The notes under the pieces were generated by a model, which saw nothing but the letters and a program-made list of their open reading frames with translations, did no database searches and had not been told where the DNA came from. Made by a program: the position numbers and the translations under genes. Below, one piece after another: positions 33,429-45,900 of a DNA stretch of 64,000 nucleotides. Origin of the DNA: Cristatella mucedo. Its lineage: Eukaryota; Bryozoa; Phylactolaemata; Cristatellidae. How positions within the stretch are numbered: the stretch's first letter is position 1; the number at the start of each line of letters is the position of its first letter. The stretch covers positions 994,501-1,058,500 of the forward strand of contig WPIO01000092.1 in assembly GCA_009760855.2 (NCBI GenBank), in the 5' to 3' direction.

Positions 33429-35194
33429 CCACGAACAGCTCAGGTTTATGCAGGTATACTTGTATTTGTGTACGTACGGGTCAAAGCAAGGATCACCGTA
33501 CTGCGTTTTAAATCACACTCTAAAGACAACCGTGCTCCGAGTTTACTGACCAAAATTTCCTGCAACTGTGCTTGGGCGTTCTCATGCAAATGTGTTTAAC
33601 GGTCGACCCAGTCAGTGATCCGGAACTCATGAATTGTGATCCATCCACCATTTCCGGGATTACCTTCGCGAAGCTGCGGCCATGATTTAACATAGTAGAC
33701 AACCACGTTTCGTTTTTTTTTCAAGGATGCTTTCGTCGTCATCACTTCATACGAGCAGCTTGGCTTGACCGCTGAAATAAATCCCATGTTTGTAGTACCT
33801 GTAATCGTTCACGGTGCCGTGAAGATGGAGTAGTTCTCGAAATATTTGTTTAGGCTTGCGGTTGCTGTTTCCCACAACCGTGACACAAGCGGCAATTGGC
33901 TCCAAAGACGGCGCAGTGCTCCACTCTGCTAACACGCAGCACTTTCACGGTGTCGGTCACGCAAGCTGCGCGGTACACATTAGGAACGACGTCCAAAGAT
34001 ATTTAACAGATAAAGCGTAGATGCCAGCACAGCAGAGGCAACACGCACTAAACCTTTGGGTGTAGTTGATAAAAAATCGTAACTGATACTGAGGCTCCGA
34101 GTGATCGAAGGTGACGTATTTGATAAAGGATCGGCCGCTGCAGAATTCCTCCCCACGACCTCGGCCGTGAAGAGCACAAGATAAAAGGCTGGACTCTCGT
34201 TGGTCTACGGAGCCTCAGAACGCGGCCGAGCTTGTCTTCTCATTTAGACGGAACACAAGAAGGCTGCTTGTCCGACTGGATAGCCTGCGGCTGCAAAATT
34301 CCATCACGCTGCATCGCGTCGTCCAGAGGTAGAATTACACATTCTGAATAACAGGATAACACGCAATGTATCTAATCTAAATTGTCAAATGTAGCTGGCT
34401 TCACTGATGCACGGTGGTCAGGTTCCGTGACATGACCAATAGGTAGTAATAGCAGCAGAATGCTTTGAACAAAAACCCGCGAAGGTGAGTGTTTTTAGGC
34501 ACCTAGCTGGCGCGAACGAACCATGCTGATGATCCAAGCTCGTTCTCTAACTAAGGTTGAGGAAAAGGTTCGTGCGCCGTGATTTTAATAATAATTAAAG
34601 GAGATCACTTTAATTAGTAGAGATCTAGAAAGAATCGTGAAAGGAAAGCATCGTGCTGCTTACGAATAGCGTCGTTTGCCGATGGTCTCCTTGGCCGATT
34701 TAGCGAGCGCATGTGTCCAGCATAGAAAGAAGGGTGTGTTTTCGGCCCCGACGTAAACCAATAAGCTGCCTAGTCGCTGGTCTCGTGACCGAAACTGATC
34801 GAGGCGGCGTAGAAAAGGCATAACAGTAATATTAATATAATTGTTATAATCAACTCCTTCAATAAGCTATGTTATTTTTACGTACATTTCAATTGCACGA
34901 TACCGGCCCTCGAGTATTACATAACTGCACATCAAAACTACATGTCGCTTGTGCTAGATTATTACACAAATGACTACTACGTACAGATATATGCTAGGAA
35001 TTTACAGGACCGTGAATGACTTTTCAAAAAGGTGGTTTCAAAGGGTGAAAATGGCATTCCAGCCTTTCGCTTTTTCTGGACTGCGACTCCAATCGGAATT
35101 TTAGTGCAAATCCCATTATTCCTATGTTTCACATTATTTGAACGCCCGGAAACGATTGCTTCCACGCTCATTATTCAGCGAGTTAGGCACTCAA
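33429..35194. other. Spacer; first part duplicated downstream of gene C
   Basis: About 33470-33790 aligns with 60430-60800 (for example TACCTTCGCGAAGCTGCGG / CAGCTTCGCGAAGCTGCGG). No coding content is recognised in the remainder. Confidence 0.45.
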
Positions 35195-36185
35195 AACCTA
35201 AGCGGCTTTTGACAGGCAACAGACGTCTCACGAAATAAGGGCGAAATAGAGAATCATCGTGTGGTTTCATTTAATTGATGACACTGCCTCTGATCGCTGT
35301 ACGAGTGGGCTGTGACATTCGATGTGGTAGGCAGCCGGGACGTGCTATTGGGGATTGTTATGACAAGGGAGTGGGGGGGGGGCTCTGGTGGGTGAGAGGG
35401 GCGAGGAGAGTCGTGCTTCGCCCTGCTCCATGTGTAGGTGAAATAAACCTGTGGTGTTGCTCGTCGGCTAGCATTCGGTGCCGTTCGCGACGATAACTCA
35501 AGCTACACATCGCTGGGTCCGGAGGGCAGTCGAAGAAATGAAGAGAGTAGCAGCTCAGGACGGCTGGAAAGAATATGACACAGTGTCAGTAGCAGAAGAG
35601 CAGATGTCGCTGTGAAAAGATTTGTGGAGGTGAGTTCCAAAGTCTAAGAACATTAGACCAAAAGCTTCGGTTGCCATCAGTATTTATGCGTAGGAATGGA
35701 ACAACTGACTTATTGTCCAAAGAGCACCTGAGGGAACAAGCAGGCTGAGTCTGGCGCAGCAGATTCCGGGTTCCAAAAAATTTAGAACCTCTGGAATCTG
35801 AGGACTAAACTTGCAGCCCTACTAGTCCCGAGGTACCGAGGCTTAATGGCATTTTGCTAATTCAGCCAAAACTGAACTACAGCAGTCCAGGCTAGACAGA
35901 ACCAGGGAACTAATTAATTTTATATAAGCCACTATTATAGACAGCCCCTAATCTTAGACGGGAATCAAACGTGAGGGCTGGGTGTAGAGAAAGTCTGCTA
36001 AATAAAACTTTCAAAGTTTCAGTGGTTACGAAAGAGCACACTTTAATTCCGAGCACATGGTGCCCAACAGCATTACCGAAGTAGAAGAGCAAAGTCCCTG
36101 GTTCGCCAGCTCGTTTGGGGTGTCGTTTTAGTAAGAGTTTGGTTTTATCATGGTTTAGTTCAAAGAAATCGGCATACATCGACCT
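35195..36185 (-). mobile_element. L2-B LINE fragment, split by a solo LTR
   Basis: Antisense L2-B: AAGCGGCTTTTGACAGGCAAC to 35259, then resuming at 35508 with GGGCAGTCGAAG and, further on, RT-end sequence (NHDKTKLLLKRHPK on the reverse strand). The interruption is the solo LTR 35260-35507. Confidence 0.7.
35260..35507 (+). mobile_element. Solo LTR related to element 1, with perfect target duplication
   Basis: Starts TGTGGTTTCATTTAATTGAT, followed by GACACTGCC, and ends CAAGCTACA, parallel to the element-1 LTR (TGTGGTTATTTTGAG..GACTACA). It contains GAAATAAAC. CATCG occurs at both edges (35255-35259 and 35508-35512). Confidence 0.75.
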
Positions 36186-36579
36186 CAAGGTTCTGTCACT
36201 TACTTTTAGGCCCCTTCATTCTCTGGCTCGAGCTGACCTATCGGAACTACGCCCCCACTGGGCGAAGTATCGTACAACTCGCAGGTCTGACTAGAATCGT
36301 TTAGCCATATCTCGTGCGAATCTCAAAACCCTCGGAGACCCGTACCTTTTGTTCGTCTGCTCCCAAAATCTGGAACTAGCTACCGGAGCACGGCACAACG
36401 TCCCCCGACATGACGGCATTTAAAAGGAAGCTTAAAGCGCAAATGTTTGTTACAGCTTTTGGCGGGTCTTTGTGATTCGTTCTTCGTGTGCGTGTACCTG
36501 CTTACGCTGTGCCTGCTGCTTGCGGATGTTACTCCCAAAACATTCGGTAATTCTTTATATGCAGCATCTGTAAAGTGCC

Positions 36580-36663
<84 letters not shown>

Positions 36664-36720
36664 TTCAGTTCTGTGAGGGTGCAATACAAAATTATTAGTA
36701 CTATTATTATTATCATTATC
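36186..36720 (+). mobile_element. L2-A 3' third with internal GA expansion
   Basis: Sense copy, degraded (TLRSLHSLA-like region, then TGATTCGTTCTTCGTGTGC), ending in the family tail. The tail's AGAAAGAGATT has expanded into about 80 bp of GA. Confidence 0.75.
36581..36659 (+). repeat. (GA)n microsatellite inside an L2-A tail
   Basis: Sits exactly where the unexpanded tail has CCTAGAAAGAGATTAAG. Confidence 0.95.
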
Positions 36721-37715
36721 ATTACATCAAGGATCGAGTGTCTGCAAAGCAAGCATTACGACTTTTAGTTCAGTCGCTGCAGGAGATTTCGATGGCTTAA
36801 ACGACGTATACAAATGGGTACCGTTAGCATAAAAGTTGTCAAAGGGGTCCCATGAGCCCATATAACGTTTACCAGAGGCTCAGAACTAATGGAGAACAGA
36901 AGGACTGGGAGCGAACCCGTGTGGAACTCAACAGGTGACTGGTCTGCTGGATGAGACATTAATCTGAAGTGAGTTAAAGACCTAGGACGGACAGATAGAG
37001 TGGTATTGTCTCCAAAAGGGTGCGGGGGTTATTTGAGACGCAGCTAAACGATGTCAGTCTGAAGAGCAGATGGCTCGACGACTGATTGGAAAGTTCGGAT
37101 ACTTAAGCCAGGGACAAGAGAATAAAGAGGCCTCAACTTTAGTGAGAAAAAGCGTTGATGCCGAGACCCTGTTTGATAAAGAGCCTGTGCAGGTCGGTCA
37201 GAAGCGGTTCACTGTGGCCACTGCGGCGTTCACAAGATAAAAGCCTGGCTGCAGAGTTTTGCATCGTCTGCAATCGCCTTATTGCACTGGTCGGTAGACC
37301 TCAGAGTCAAGACAGGGTGTGAAAATTGCATGGACCAAATTGGATTATGTCACTTTGCTACTGAAATGTAACGTTAGATCATGAAACCCAGATTTCGTGG
37401 AAATGCCACAGGAGATATGCTAGCAGGGCCCATTTTGATAGTTGGATTTTTCTAATTCTGAGTAGCACTAGATTTGCCTATAACTAGTAAGTCGATTTTT
37501 TTATTCAACGTGATACGGTCTGCCGCTTTGCGAGTGCCGGCAATACATGCAGCAAGGTAGTTGAGAGAGTTTGATGCACCGAAAGGCAGGGAGGGATCAA
37601 AGTAAAGGTACAGCTGTGTCGTCTGCAGAAAAATAAATTGGGTTTAAATTGTACCCGACATTTCGATAACATCTTTTTAAAGTTTTAGGGAAAAGACCTG
37701 AGGCTAAAACCGCAT
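36721..37715 (-). mobile_element. L2-A LINE, degraded antisense copy
   Basis: Antisense matches to the post-motif-C region and the LVQNSAARL-encoding block (GGCTGCAGAGTTTTGCATC, about 37250). Too many frameshifts for an open frame. Confidence 0.6.
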
Positions 37716-38409
37716 TTATATGCTGACATCGAGGGACGCACGAATGAGAATTTAAGTCCTCTTAGGGCTCTTTACGAAGGAATTTTTTTATCGGGATGGT
37801 GTTGCTGGTTAAGGTCGGGTAGCCTTAAGTTTCATCCAAGCAAACGGCTTATCGAGAATCGTGCCTTGTACTGTTAACGAGTAGTTGCACATTCGAGCGT
37901 GCACTCCACGGGCACACTTTATGCTTGGCAGCCCGAAGGGCAGTGGGCTTGCTGACCACGGGCGGCCGCTGCCCTTCGTGCGGCCGACGAAGCGGAGCCT
38001 GCAACACTCAGTACCAGCCTGAAAAAGCTCGCAGCAGGCGCACCAGAACGTACCAGAAAGAGTGCGAGGCAGAGGCCACCGACTGACAGAGCGTCTTGAC
38101 GGGAGTCTAAAGTCTTTTCAACGGCCGTAGTCCGGGCAAGGGTGCATCGCGGCATTGGCATACATCTGAAGAATCGCAGCTGTACTCGACATTAAATTGC
38201 CTATCTACATTCATATTTCGCTAGTCTTCAGGCCAAGAGAGGTGGGAGTATCGCTTGCTATGCCGCCACTTATGAATAATTGGAAGCAAAATAGAGCTAT
38301 GCTTGCTGTGTCTAATAATAGTGACATTTAAAAACTAACATGATTTTACTATTGATTCTTGATAAGGCATTTGAATGCGCCGAGTTATGCGCCACTCAAA
38401 TTTACCGTA
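37716..38409. other. Unassigned spacer
   Basis: A SINE2-type tail (GAATTTAAGTCCTCTTAGGGC) lies at about 37745-37790 beside a head-like GGTGTTGCTGGTTAAGG. No gene is seen after it. Confidence 0.4.
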
Positions 38410-38475
38410 ACAATAATGACACTTGATAAAGTTCCCTCAGAGAACTCATTCTCTTTATAGGTGCTTTACGTTGGT
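38410..38475 (-). mobile_element. L2-A tail fragment, antisense
   Basis: ACTTGATAAAGTTCCCTCAGAGAACTC in antisense orientation. Confidence 0.65.
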
Positions 38476-38584
38476 AATATTACATTGCGTCTGTCTTCGC
38501 GTTTTTGTCGATCACGAATTTATTGACGCTTTTGTGACGTCGCGACTTTATTGGCTCAATTTTGTCGGCGCGCATTTGTTTATT

Positions 38585-38730
38585 CATTTTGTTTGTTTTT
38601 CAAGCATGATATTACTTACCATTCAATTGCATTTCACTTTGTAGCAAATGTAAAGCGCCTAGAAAGAGATTAAGTTCTCTGAGGGCGCTTTATCAAGTGC
38701 ATTATTATTATTATTATTATTATTATTCGC
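38585..38730 (+). mobile_element. L2-A 3' end, clean copy
   Basis: TTTTCAAGCATGATATTACTT to GAGGGCGCTTTATCAAGTGC and eight ATT units. A good reference for the family terminus. Confidence 0.85.
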
Positions 38731-38910
38731 GCATTTGTGTTGGGTCACCGAGCATCTCAGCCTGCTTAGTAACAATTGAAAATTATTAAGATCTTTCTGA
38801 GCGTCTAAGGAAGTGCCTAAGCGGACGGTGAATTTTTGTTTAGGGTTACAAGAGGTGCACAGCTCGCTGGTAGTATGCTAATAAAGGGGTTCGACGAATT
38901 ACCACAATAC

Positions 38911-39066
38911 AAAATTAGCTGATTTAACCGCCGCATCAAGATAGCAGCAAAAGAACCTTAACGGCTACCGCCACTGCTTGCAGTGGCATTAATTGATGAC
39001 AAGACTCGAACCCACGACATCAGTCGCGAAGAGCAAGAACCTCACCTCCAAGACTATCAAGGCCCA
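38911..39066 (-). mobile_element. SINE1, antisense
   Basis: TTAGCTGATTTAACC at the tail edge, then ACTCGAACCCACGAC (B-box complement). Confidence 0.7.
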
Positions 39067-39099
39067 CAATCCACCTCAGTCCAATCACTCTAAAAAATA

Positions 39100-39270
39100 C
39101 TAGCTGATTTAACACCCTCTTTTTTAGAATAGCGACAGAAGAGCAGTTATGGCTATCGCAACCGCTTGCAGCGGCGAAACAGAGTCACCCACCGCCGGAT
39201 TTGATCCACGACCTCGCGACCGAGGTCGTGAATAGCAATCGCCTTACCTAGTGTGCCATCACGGCTTCAC
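39100..39270 (-). mobile_element. SINE1, antisense, second adjacent copy
   Basis: Ends CCTAGTGTGCCATCACGGC, the reverse complement of the conserved SINE1 head GCCGTGATGGCACACTAGG. It also has CCACGACCTCGCGACCGAGG. Confidence 0.8.
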
Positions 39271-39737
39271 TCCTACAATCCACTCAGTCTACCGAAATCC
39301 ACTCTAAGAAGCAAAAAATTGGCGGATAACAAACACTTGGTTTTTTTTAATCCGAATGGGAACTTCGTACAACAGATTACGTTTCGATCTGTGGTGGATT
39401 CGCGAGGATTGTGACAGTTGCCAGCGTTATTTGATCCCATTTGCAGGAAAACTCGCGAGCTCATCGTCATCAACTTGGGTGGGTTACATTTTATCGCTGC
39501 GAAATACAATAGCCACTCATTATTCAAGCAGAATTCTGGTCGATTTAGTGTTAGTGGGGTCGATTTAGTGTTATTATAGGTTATTATGGCTGACTGTGGT
39601 TGGTTGTGGTGGATTTTGGCAATTCGTAATACCGCCAGTCTAGCTGCCCTAGCCGCTGCAAGCACAAACACCTACTGCTTCAAGGGCATGCCGGGAGTTG
39701 GGGTGGGTTGGGTTCTTTTCTTTGCGATATCCAATCA
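39271..39737. other. Region upstream of gene C
   Basis: No gene or clear repeat is seen. Confidence 0.4.
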
Positions 39738-39893
<156 letters not shown>

Positions 39894-39937
39894 TTTTTGA
39901 TTTCCAGGGGTTCTGCCGAGGTCTTCGTCGCTTGTCA

Positions 39938-39973
39938 TGGCTCCTGTGCTCGGCTACTGGAATATCAGAGGGG
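39938..39973 (+). CDS. Gene C exon 1
   Basis: 36 bp, MAPVLGYWNIRG, donor GTACGT. NIRG is closer than gene B's KLRG to the vertebrate DIRG. Confidence 0.93.
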
Positions 39974-42900
39974 TACGTGCACGGAAAAGCATCCTGTTTA
40001 TGTAATCTCTGCGTCACATTTCAACTGCAGTGGCATAATCTTGAATCGACGTGGTTACGAACGTGGTATACAGAAATCGATACAGCTCTAACCGCGAAAA
40101 CGTTCGCCCTCCCCCGTACTCTACCAGTGGACCATGCAATGCAGCACTGTAGTGCGGTTAAAACACATGCTGCTACAAATGGGCGCCGAAAGCGACAGTT
40201 TATTGTGAGTCGCTTAGTAGAGATTGTGCGACAGCGTTCTTAGGCTTTTTCATTTCCGCCTGTAGCCGATTGGATGGCTCATGCGCCAGCTGCCTCGGCT
40301 CTTTAGTCGGACTACATCCTGAACGCGTCGTCTGCACAAAGCTCTATTCTAACGTGAGTGGATCTCTGTCAGATTACTCCCTGCTACCGCTCCCAGTTAA
40401 CTAATGGATCCGTTACCGGGATTCTGCTCGGCTAGATCCGCCTGCTACGGGCTGCTACCGGTGCGCTAGTCGAACACAATAAGATGAGGGCTGGTGAGCC
40501 GTGATGGCACACTAGGTAAGGCGATTGCTTTCACGACCTCGGTCCCGAGGTCGTGGGTTCGATTCCTGCGGTGGGCGATTCTTTATCGCCACTGCAAGCG
40601 GTGGTGATAGCCGTAAAGACTCTTCAGTCGCTACACAAAAATAGGCTGTTAAATCAGCTAGGATTTAATTTAATTTAATTGCAGCTAAACTGAGAGCTTT
40701 CCAGTATAAAAAATAATATATAATTTATTTGTGTAGCACTATCGGAGGATTTAAGCTCTAGTCAGGTGTTTCATGTATGCCGCGGGGCACGAACCCGTGA
40801 CCACAACCTAAATTTGGTTGGAACGGGCATCTAAACCACTGGGCCAAAACAGCTCTGAAATGAGAACACTCTAAGAGCTCTTTAAAGCTTATCTGTTTGT
40901 TGTTCGTCCGTGGCGAACAAGAAGTTACCTGCCTATGGACATCTAAACGCTTACTGCCCGGGGCTGGGTCGCCCTCCCCTACGTCGGCGGCTGCGTCAGA
41001 TTGCCTGGTTGCTAGTAACCTGCTTATTAGCTACAGTCATGAGTGCGGGAGGTCGCACGAGCAGCACTGGCACCAAAGAAAGATTTCCCCGGAGGTGAGT
41101 TTTTGGCGTGCTGATGACGCATGTATTGTACACAGGCGAACTCGAGCGGTCGAGCGTGCATGAGCCGTGATGGCACACTAGGTAAGGCGGTTGCTTTAAC
41201 GACCTCGGTCCCGAGGTCGTGGGTTCGATTCCTGCGGTGGGCGATTATTTATCGCCACTGCATGCGATGGCGATAGCCATAAGGCTCTTCTGTTGCTATA
41301 CAAAAAGAGGCTATTTAATCAGCTGAGATTTATTTTTATTTATGATATAGTATAATATAATAGCTCGAACACTGATGAAGCAGTCGTCGTGTATGCAGCT
41401 TCGGAGCTCGAGGCAGAGCGAGAGAGATAAGATAACAATAAAAATGATTATAATAAAAATGCACTTGATAAAGCGCCCTCAGAGAACTCAATCTCTTTCT
41501 AGGTGCTTTACATTTGCTGCAAAAAGATAGTGAGGGGATAGTTTCCACGCAGGCTGGTTGATGAGCAGAAATTACGTCGGTGCAATGACAGCGGTTCATA
41601 TGAACGAGCTGATCCGTCACAATTAAAAAGGGCTTGGCCGATACCACCGAAATGCAGTGCCTGACGAGGCAGTGCGAAGCTCGCCAGTGGCCGGGCTGGG
41701 TGGTGTGTATCCGGCTGGGGCGGAATGACGACGTGGCAAGGCCACGCCCACTTGCAAACCTGATATTTTTCGTTATTGGCGTTCAGATGCATTCCTAGAT
41801 GCGATTGTTGTTGGTAAGGATCGTGAATTATGCGCCAACTGAAGAAAATTGCCCCGAAGCCTATGCCGGGGCCACGACTGAGGCCTCTATCGTTTTGTAT
41901 TAGTAGCAGACTCTAACCGCTTAGCCCGGTCTCCCTCAATCTAGCCTTGCTGTGAATCTAACCATAACCCCGGCTGCTAAACTTTACGCTTATCTTGGGA
42001 ATCATTGCTCAACGTGCAATAAACCCATATTAATAAGTGACTTAATTTCTTAAACTCTTCATCTAAAATCACACGTGAATCGCGAAACCTCAAGACCCTT
42101 GACGTCGATGCTGTCAGTCCGGGAATACCTGCTTTGCCTCTGCTGCTCAATCCCCATTCCGACCTGTCATCATTGGTAGATTGGTTTAAGACGACACTAG
42201 ATGACACGGTCAACCACTTTGCAACTCTGACTAAGCTCACTGCCAGCCATCGCCCAGATGGCCTATGGTTTACCACAGACATTAAACTAGCTAAAGCACA
42301 AACTTGAACAAGCATACCAAATATCAATACTGGCTGTCAATCGACAGGCATACGGGGACTACTGTAGATCCTACCACTCGATCCTATCGAAGGTCAAGTC
42401 TAGCTTCTATGAAAACGTTGTTGAATCACAGACAGACAATCCAAACATGCTGATATCGACGATCAACCATCTCCTTAACCACTCCCAGGTTAGCCCCTAA
42501 GCCGTGATGACACATTAGGTAAGGCGGTTGCTTTTCACGACCTCTGTCCCGAGGTCGTGGGTTCGATTCCTGGATTAGGCGATCCTTGATCGCTTCTGCT
42601 AGCAGCGCTGAAAGCCGCAAAAACTACCGCCTAGTCTCCCTTCTACGATTCCTATCAAAGACACTGGAACCGGTCGTGGCGGACACGCTAAACTCATATA
42701 TCGAAACCTCACACCTTGCTAGTAAGTTCCAGTCTGGCTTTAGAGCTAATAACTCCACAGAGTCAGCATTGCTTAGGGTATACAACGACCTACTTAGGAA
42801 TGCAGACATGGGTAGAGTGTCTCTGCTTGTTTTGCTCGATCTTTCGGCAGCCTTTGATACCATCGATCACAAAGTTCTTCTAGAGCGCCTCTCATCTCGC

Positions 42901-45900
42901 CTGGGCATCACTGGCACTGTGCTGCAGTGGTTCAGCTCCTATCTCAGTGGGAGACTCCAGATTATTGACGTGAATGGACAATGATCATCTGAGGTACCTC
43001 TGAAATATGTCGTACCTCAGGGCTTCGTGCTAGGTCCGGTTCTTTTCACGGTTTATACTCTGCCTCTTGCTGATGTGATTGTCAAGCACAATCTAGGCTG
43101 TCACTGCTTTGCGGATGACACTCGGTTGTACTGTAGCTTTGATCCCTCTCAGCCTTCGAGCACCTCGAGTTCTCTCAACTCACTTGCTGCATGTATTGAT
43201 GACATCCGCACGTGGTTGGCAGCAAATTTTCAAAAACTAAATGGCGATCAAACTAACTTGCTAGTTATGGGAAAACCCAGTGTGATTCACATAGTGGAAA
43301 GGCTGACGCTCAAAATTGGCTCTGCCAGCATATCTCCGGTTGAATCAGCTTGAAATATAGGCGTCATATTCCAAAGCGACCTCTCGCTAGACGACCATAT
43401 CAGCTCCACAGTCAAATCCGCCTATTTTCAGCTTCATAACATTGCAAAAATTCGGGCTTGTTTAGATAAGGATACCACATCTAAGTTGGTCCATGCATTC
43501 GTGACATCCCGTCTCGACTTCTGCAACTCACTGCTCGCTGGCCTGCCGACATGTGTGATCAGGCGATTCCAGCTGGTGCAAAACTCTGCAGCTAGGCTTG
43601 TCTGTCGTGAGCATGGCAGTTACCAAATTACTCCATTTCTCGCCGACCTGCACTGGCTACCAGTCAAGCAACGGATTGACTTCAAGGTTTTGTCGCTCAC
43701 TTTGAGGTCACTTCATTCTATGGCTCCAGCCTATCTCTCAGATATACTACCCCCATCAGGCCAAGCATCGTACCACCCGCTTTTCGGAATCCAACAGTCT
43801 AGAAATACCCCGTAAAAACCTTAAACCCTTTGGAGACCGTGCATTAGTTCATATGCTCCCAAAGCCTGGAAATCCTTCCCGACCTGCGTCAGAACATCCC
43901 TTGATCTGGCCACATTTAAAATAGATTTCAAAAACACACCTATTTATCACAGCATTTAGTGGGTCCCTGTGATTCGTCCTTGATGTGCTTATGCGTGCTG
44001 ACATTGTGCATGCTGCCACTAACCACATTTGCATGCTGACCCTGTGTATGTCACCCCTAACCACGTTATTCATTTTGTTTGTTTATCAAGCATGATTTTA
44101 CTTACCATTCAATTGCATTTCCCTTCGCAGCAAATGTAAAGCGCCTAGAGAGAGATTAAGTTCTCCGAGGGTGCTCTATCAAGTGCCTTATTATTAATAT
44201 TATTAAAAACTTTTCTATCGTCATACAAAAGAAGCTGCTTAATATGTCAGTATTTTGTCATACCTACCAATCACTGTGATGATCTAGCTGATCGCTTCTC
44301 TAGTGTCTTTGTCAACAAGATTGACAATATCAGGGAGTCCATCCCTAGGATCGAAGCATCCCCTGGAGTTCTGTCCATCGATTCCACGCAGTAGCTCAAT
44401 GTCGACATTAAAGCAGGTCACGAGTAACATCGTCCTGATGTTCATATCCCAAGTAAAGACAACTAGTCCTCTGGGCCCTAATCCCGCCGTCCTACTTCTG
44501 TCACGTATTGATCTGGTGCCGCCATGCACAACTATCATCGTAAATATGTCGTTAGCATCAGGTCATGTCCCAGCACCTTTCAAAAAGGCTGTAGTCAAGC
44601 CACTACTCAAGAAAGAAGCACTAGACCAAGAGAACATGAGCAACTTCTGCCCAGTCTCTCTTCTACAGCTTTCATCAAAGGCACTGGAATGAGTCATGGC
44701 TGACCACCTGAACTCCTATATTGAAACTTCAAATCTTAATAGTAAGTTCCAGTCTGGTTTTAGAGCTATTCAGTCCACAGAGTCAACATTGCTTCGGGTG
44801 TACAACAACCCTACGTAGGAATGCAGACTTAGGTAGAGTGTGTCTACTTTTTTCTCGGTCTTTCAGCAGTTTTTGATGCTATCAATCACCAAGTCCTTCT
44901 TGAGCGCCTCAAATCTCGCCTGGGAAGCACAGGCAATGCGTTGCAGTGGTTCAGGTGCTACCTTAGTGGGAGGCACCAGAGTATTGATGTGAATAGACAA
45001 AGGTCACCAGAGAAACCTCAGAAATATGGGGTACTTCAGGGCTCTGTGCTTGGTCTCGTTCTGTTCACCTTTATACTCTCCGACTTGCCAATGCGATTTC
45101 CAGGCACAATCTAAGCCTTCACTTTTATGCAGATTGTATTTATCAGCTGTATCTTTGCTTTCATCACTCTTAGCCATCCAGCACGTCGAATTCTCTCAAC
45201 TCCCTTGCTGCATGTATCGATGACGCTCATACGTGAATAATATTAATAATAAAAGCACAGTTGATAAGCACCCTCAGAGAACTTAATCTCTTTTTTGGTG
45301 CATTACATATGCTACAAAGGAAGCATGATTGAATGGTTAGTAGTAGCATGCTCAATAAACAACAAGAATAGCACTGCTACGATGGACGTGCACACGATCA
45401 GCCCGCATAAGCACATGGCAACAAACTTTCCTTAATTGAATGGTGATAAAATCAATTTTATAGTTATGATCAAACCAAGTGTGATTTAGCAATTGGAAAA
45501 ATAAACGCTTTTAATCGGCTCTGCCAGCCTATCTCTTCTCTTGAATCGGCACGAAATCAAACTGTCATGTTCCACAGTGACCTTTCATTAGACAACCACA
45601 TCAGCTCCACAATCAAGTCTGCCCACTTTCAGCTACATGACATTGCTAAAATTCGGGGTTGCTTAGACCGAGATACCACATCTAATTTGGTCCTTGCATT
45701 TGTGACATTCCGTCTTGACTTCTGTAACTCACTGCTTGATGGTCTACCGGCCTGCGAAAAAAGGCGCTTAAAGTTGTTGCGAAACTCTGCAGCTAGGCTT
45801 GTCTGTGGTGAGTGTCGCAGTTGCCACATCTCACCACTTCTCGCTGACCTGCATTGGCTCCCAGTCAAGCGACGCATCGACTTCAAGGTTCTGGCAATCA

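Noticed and set aside
40910-41098. Frame starting MANKKLPAYG with a donor-like GTGAGT
   Set aside because: No partner exon, no recognised family, and it lies within intron 1 of gene C; kept only as unassigned sequence.
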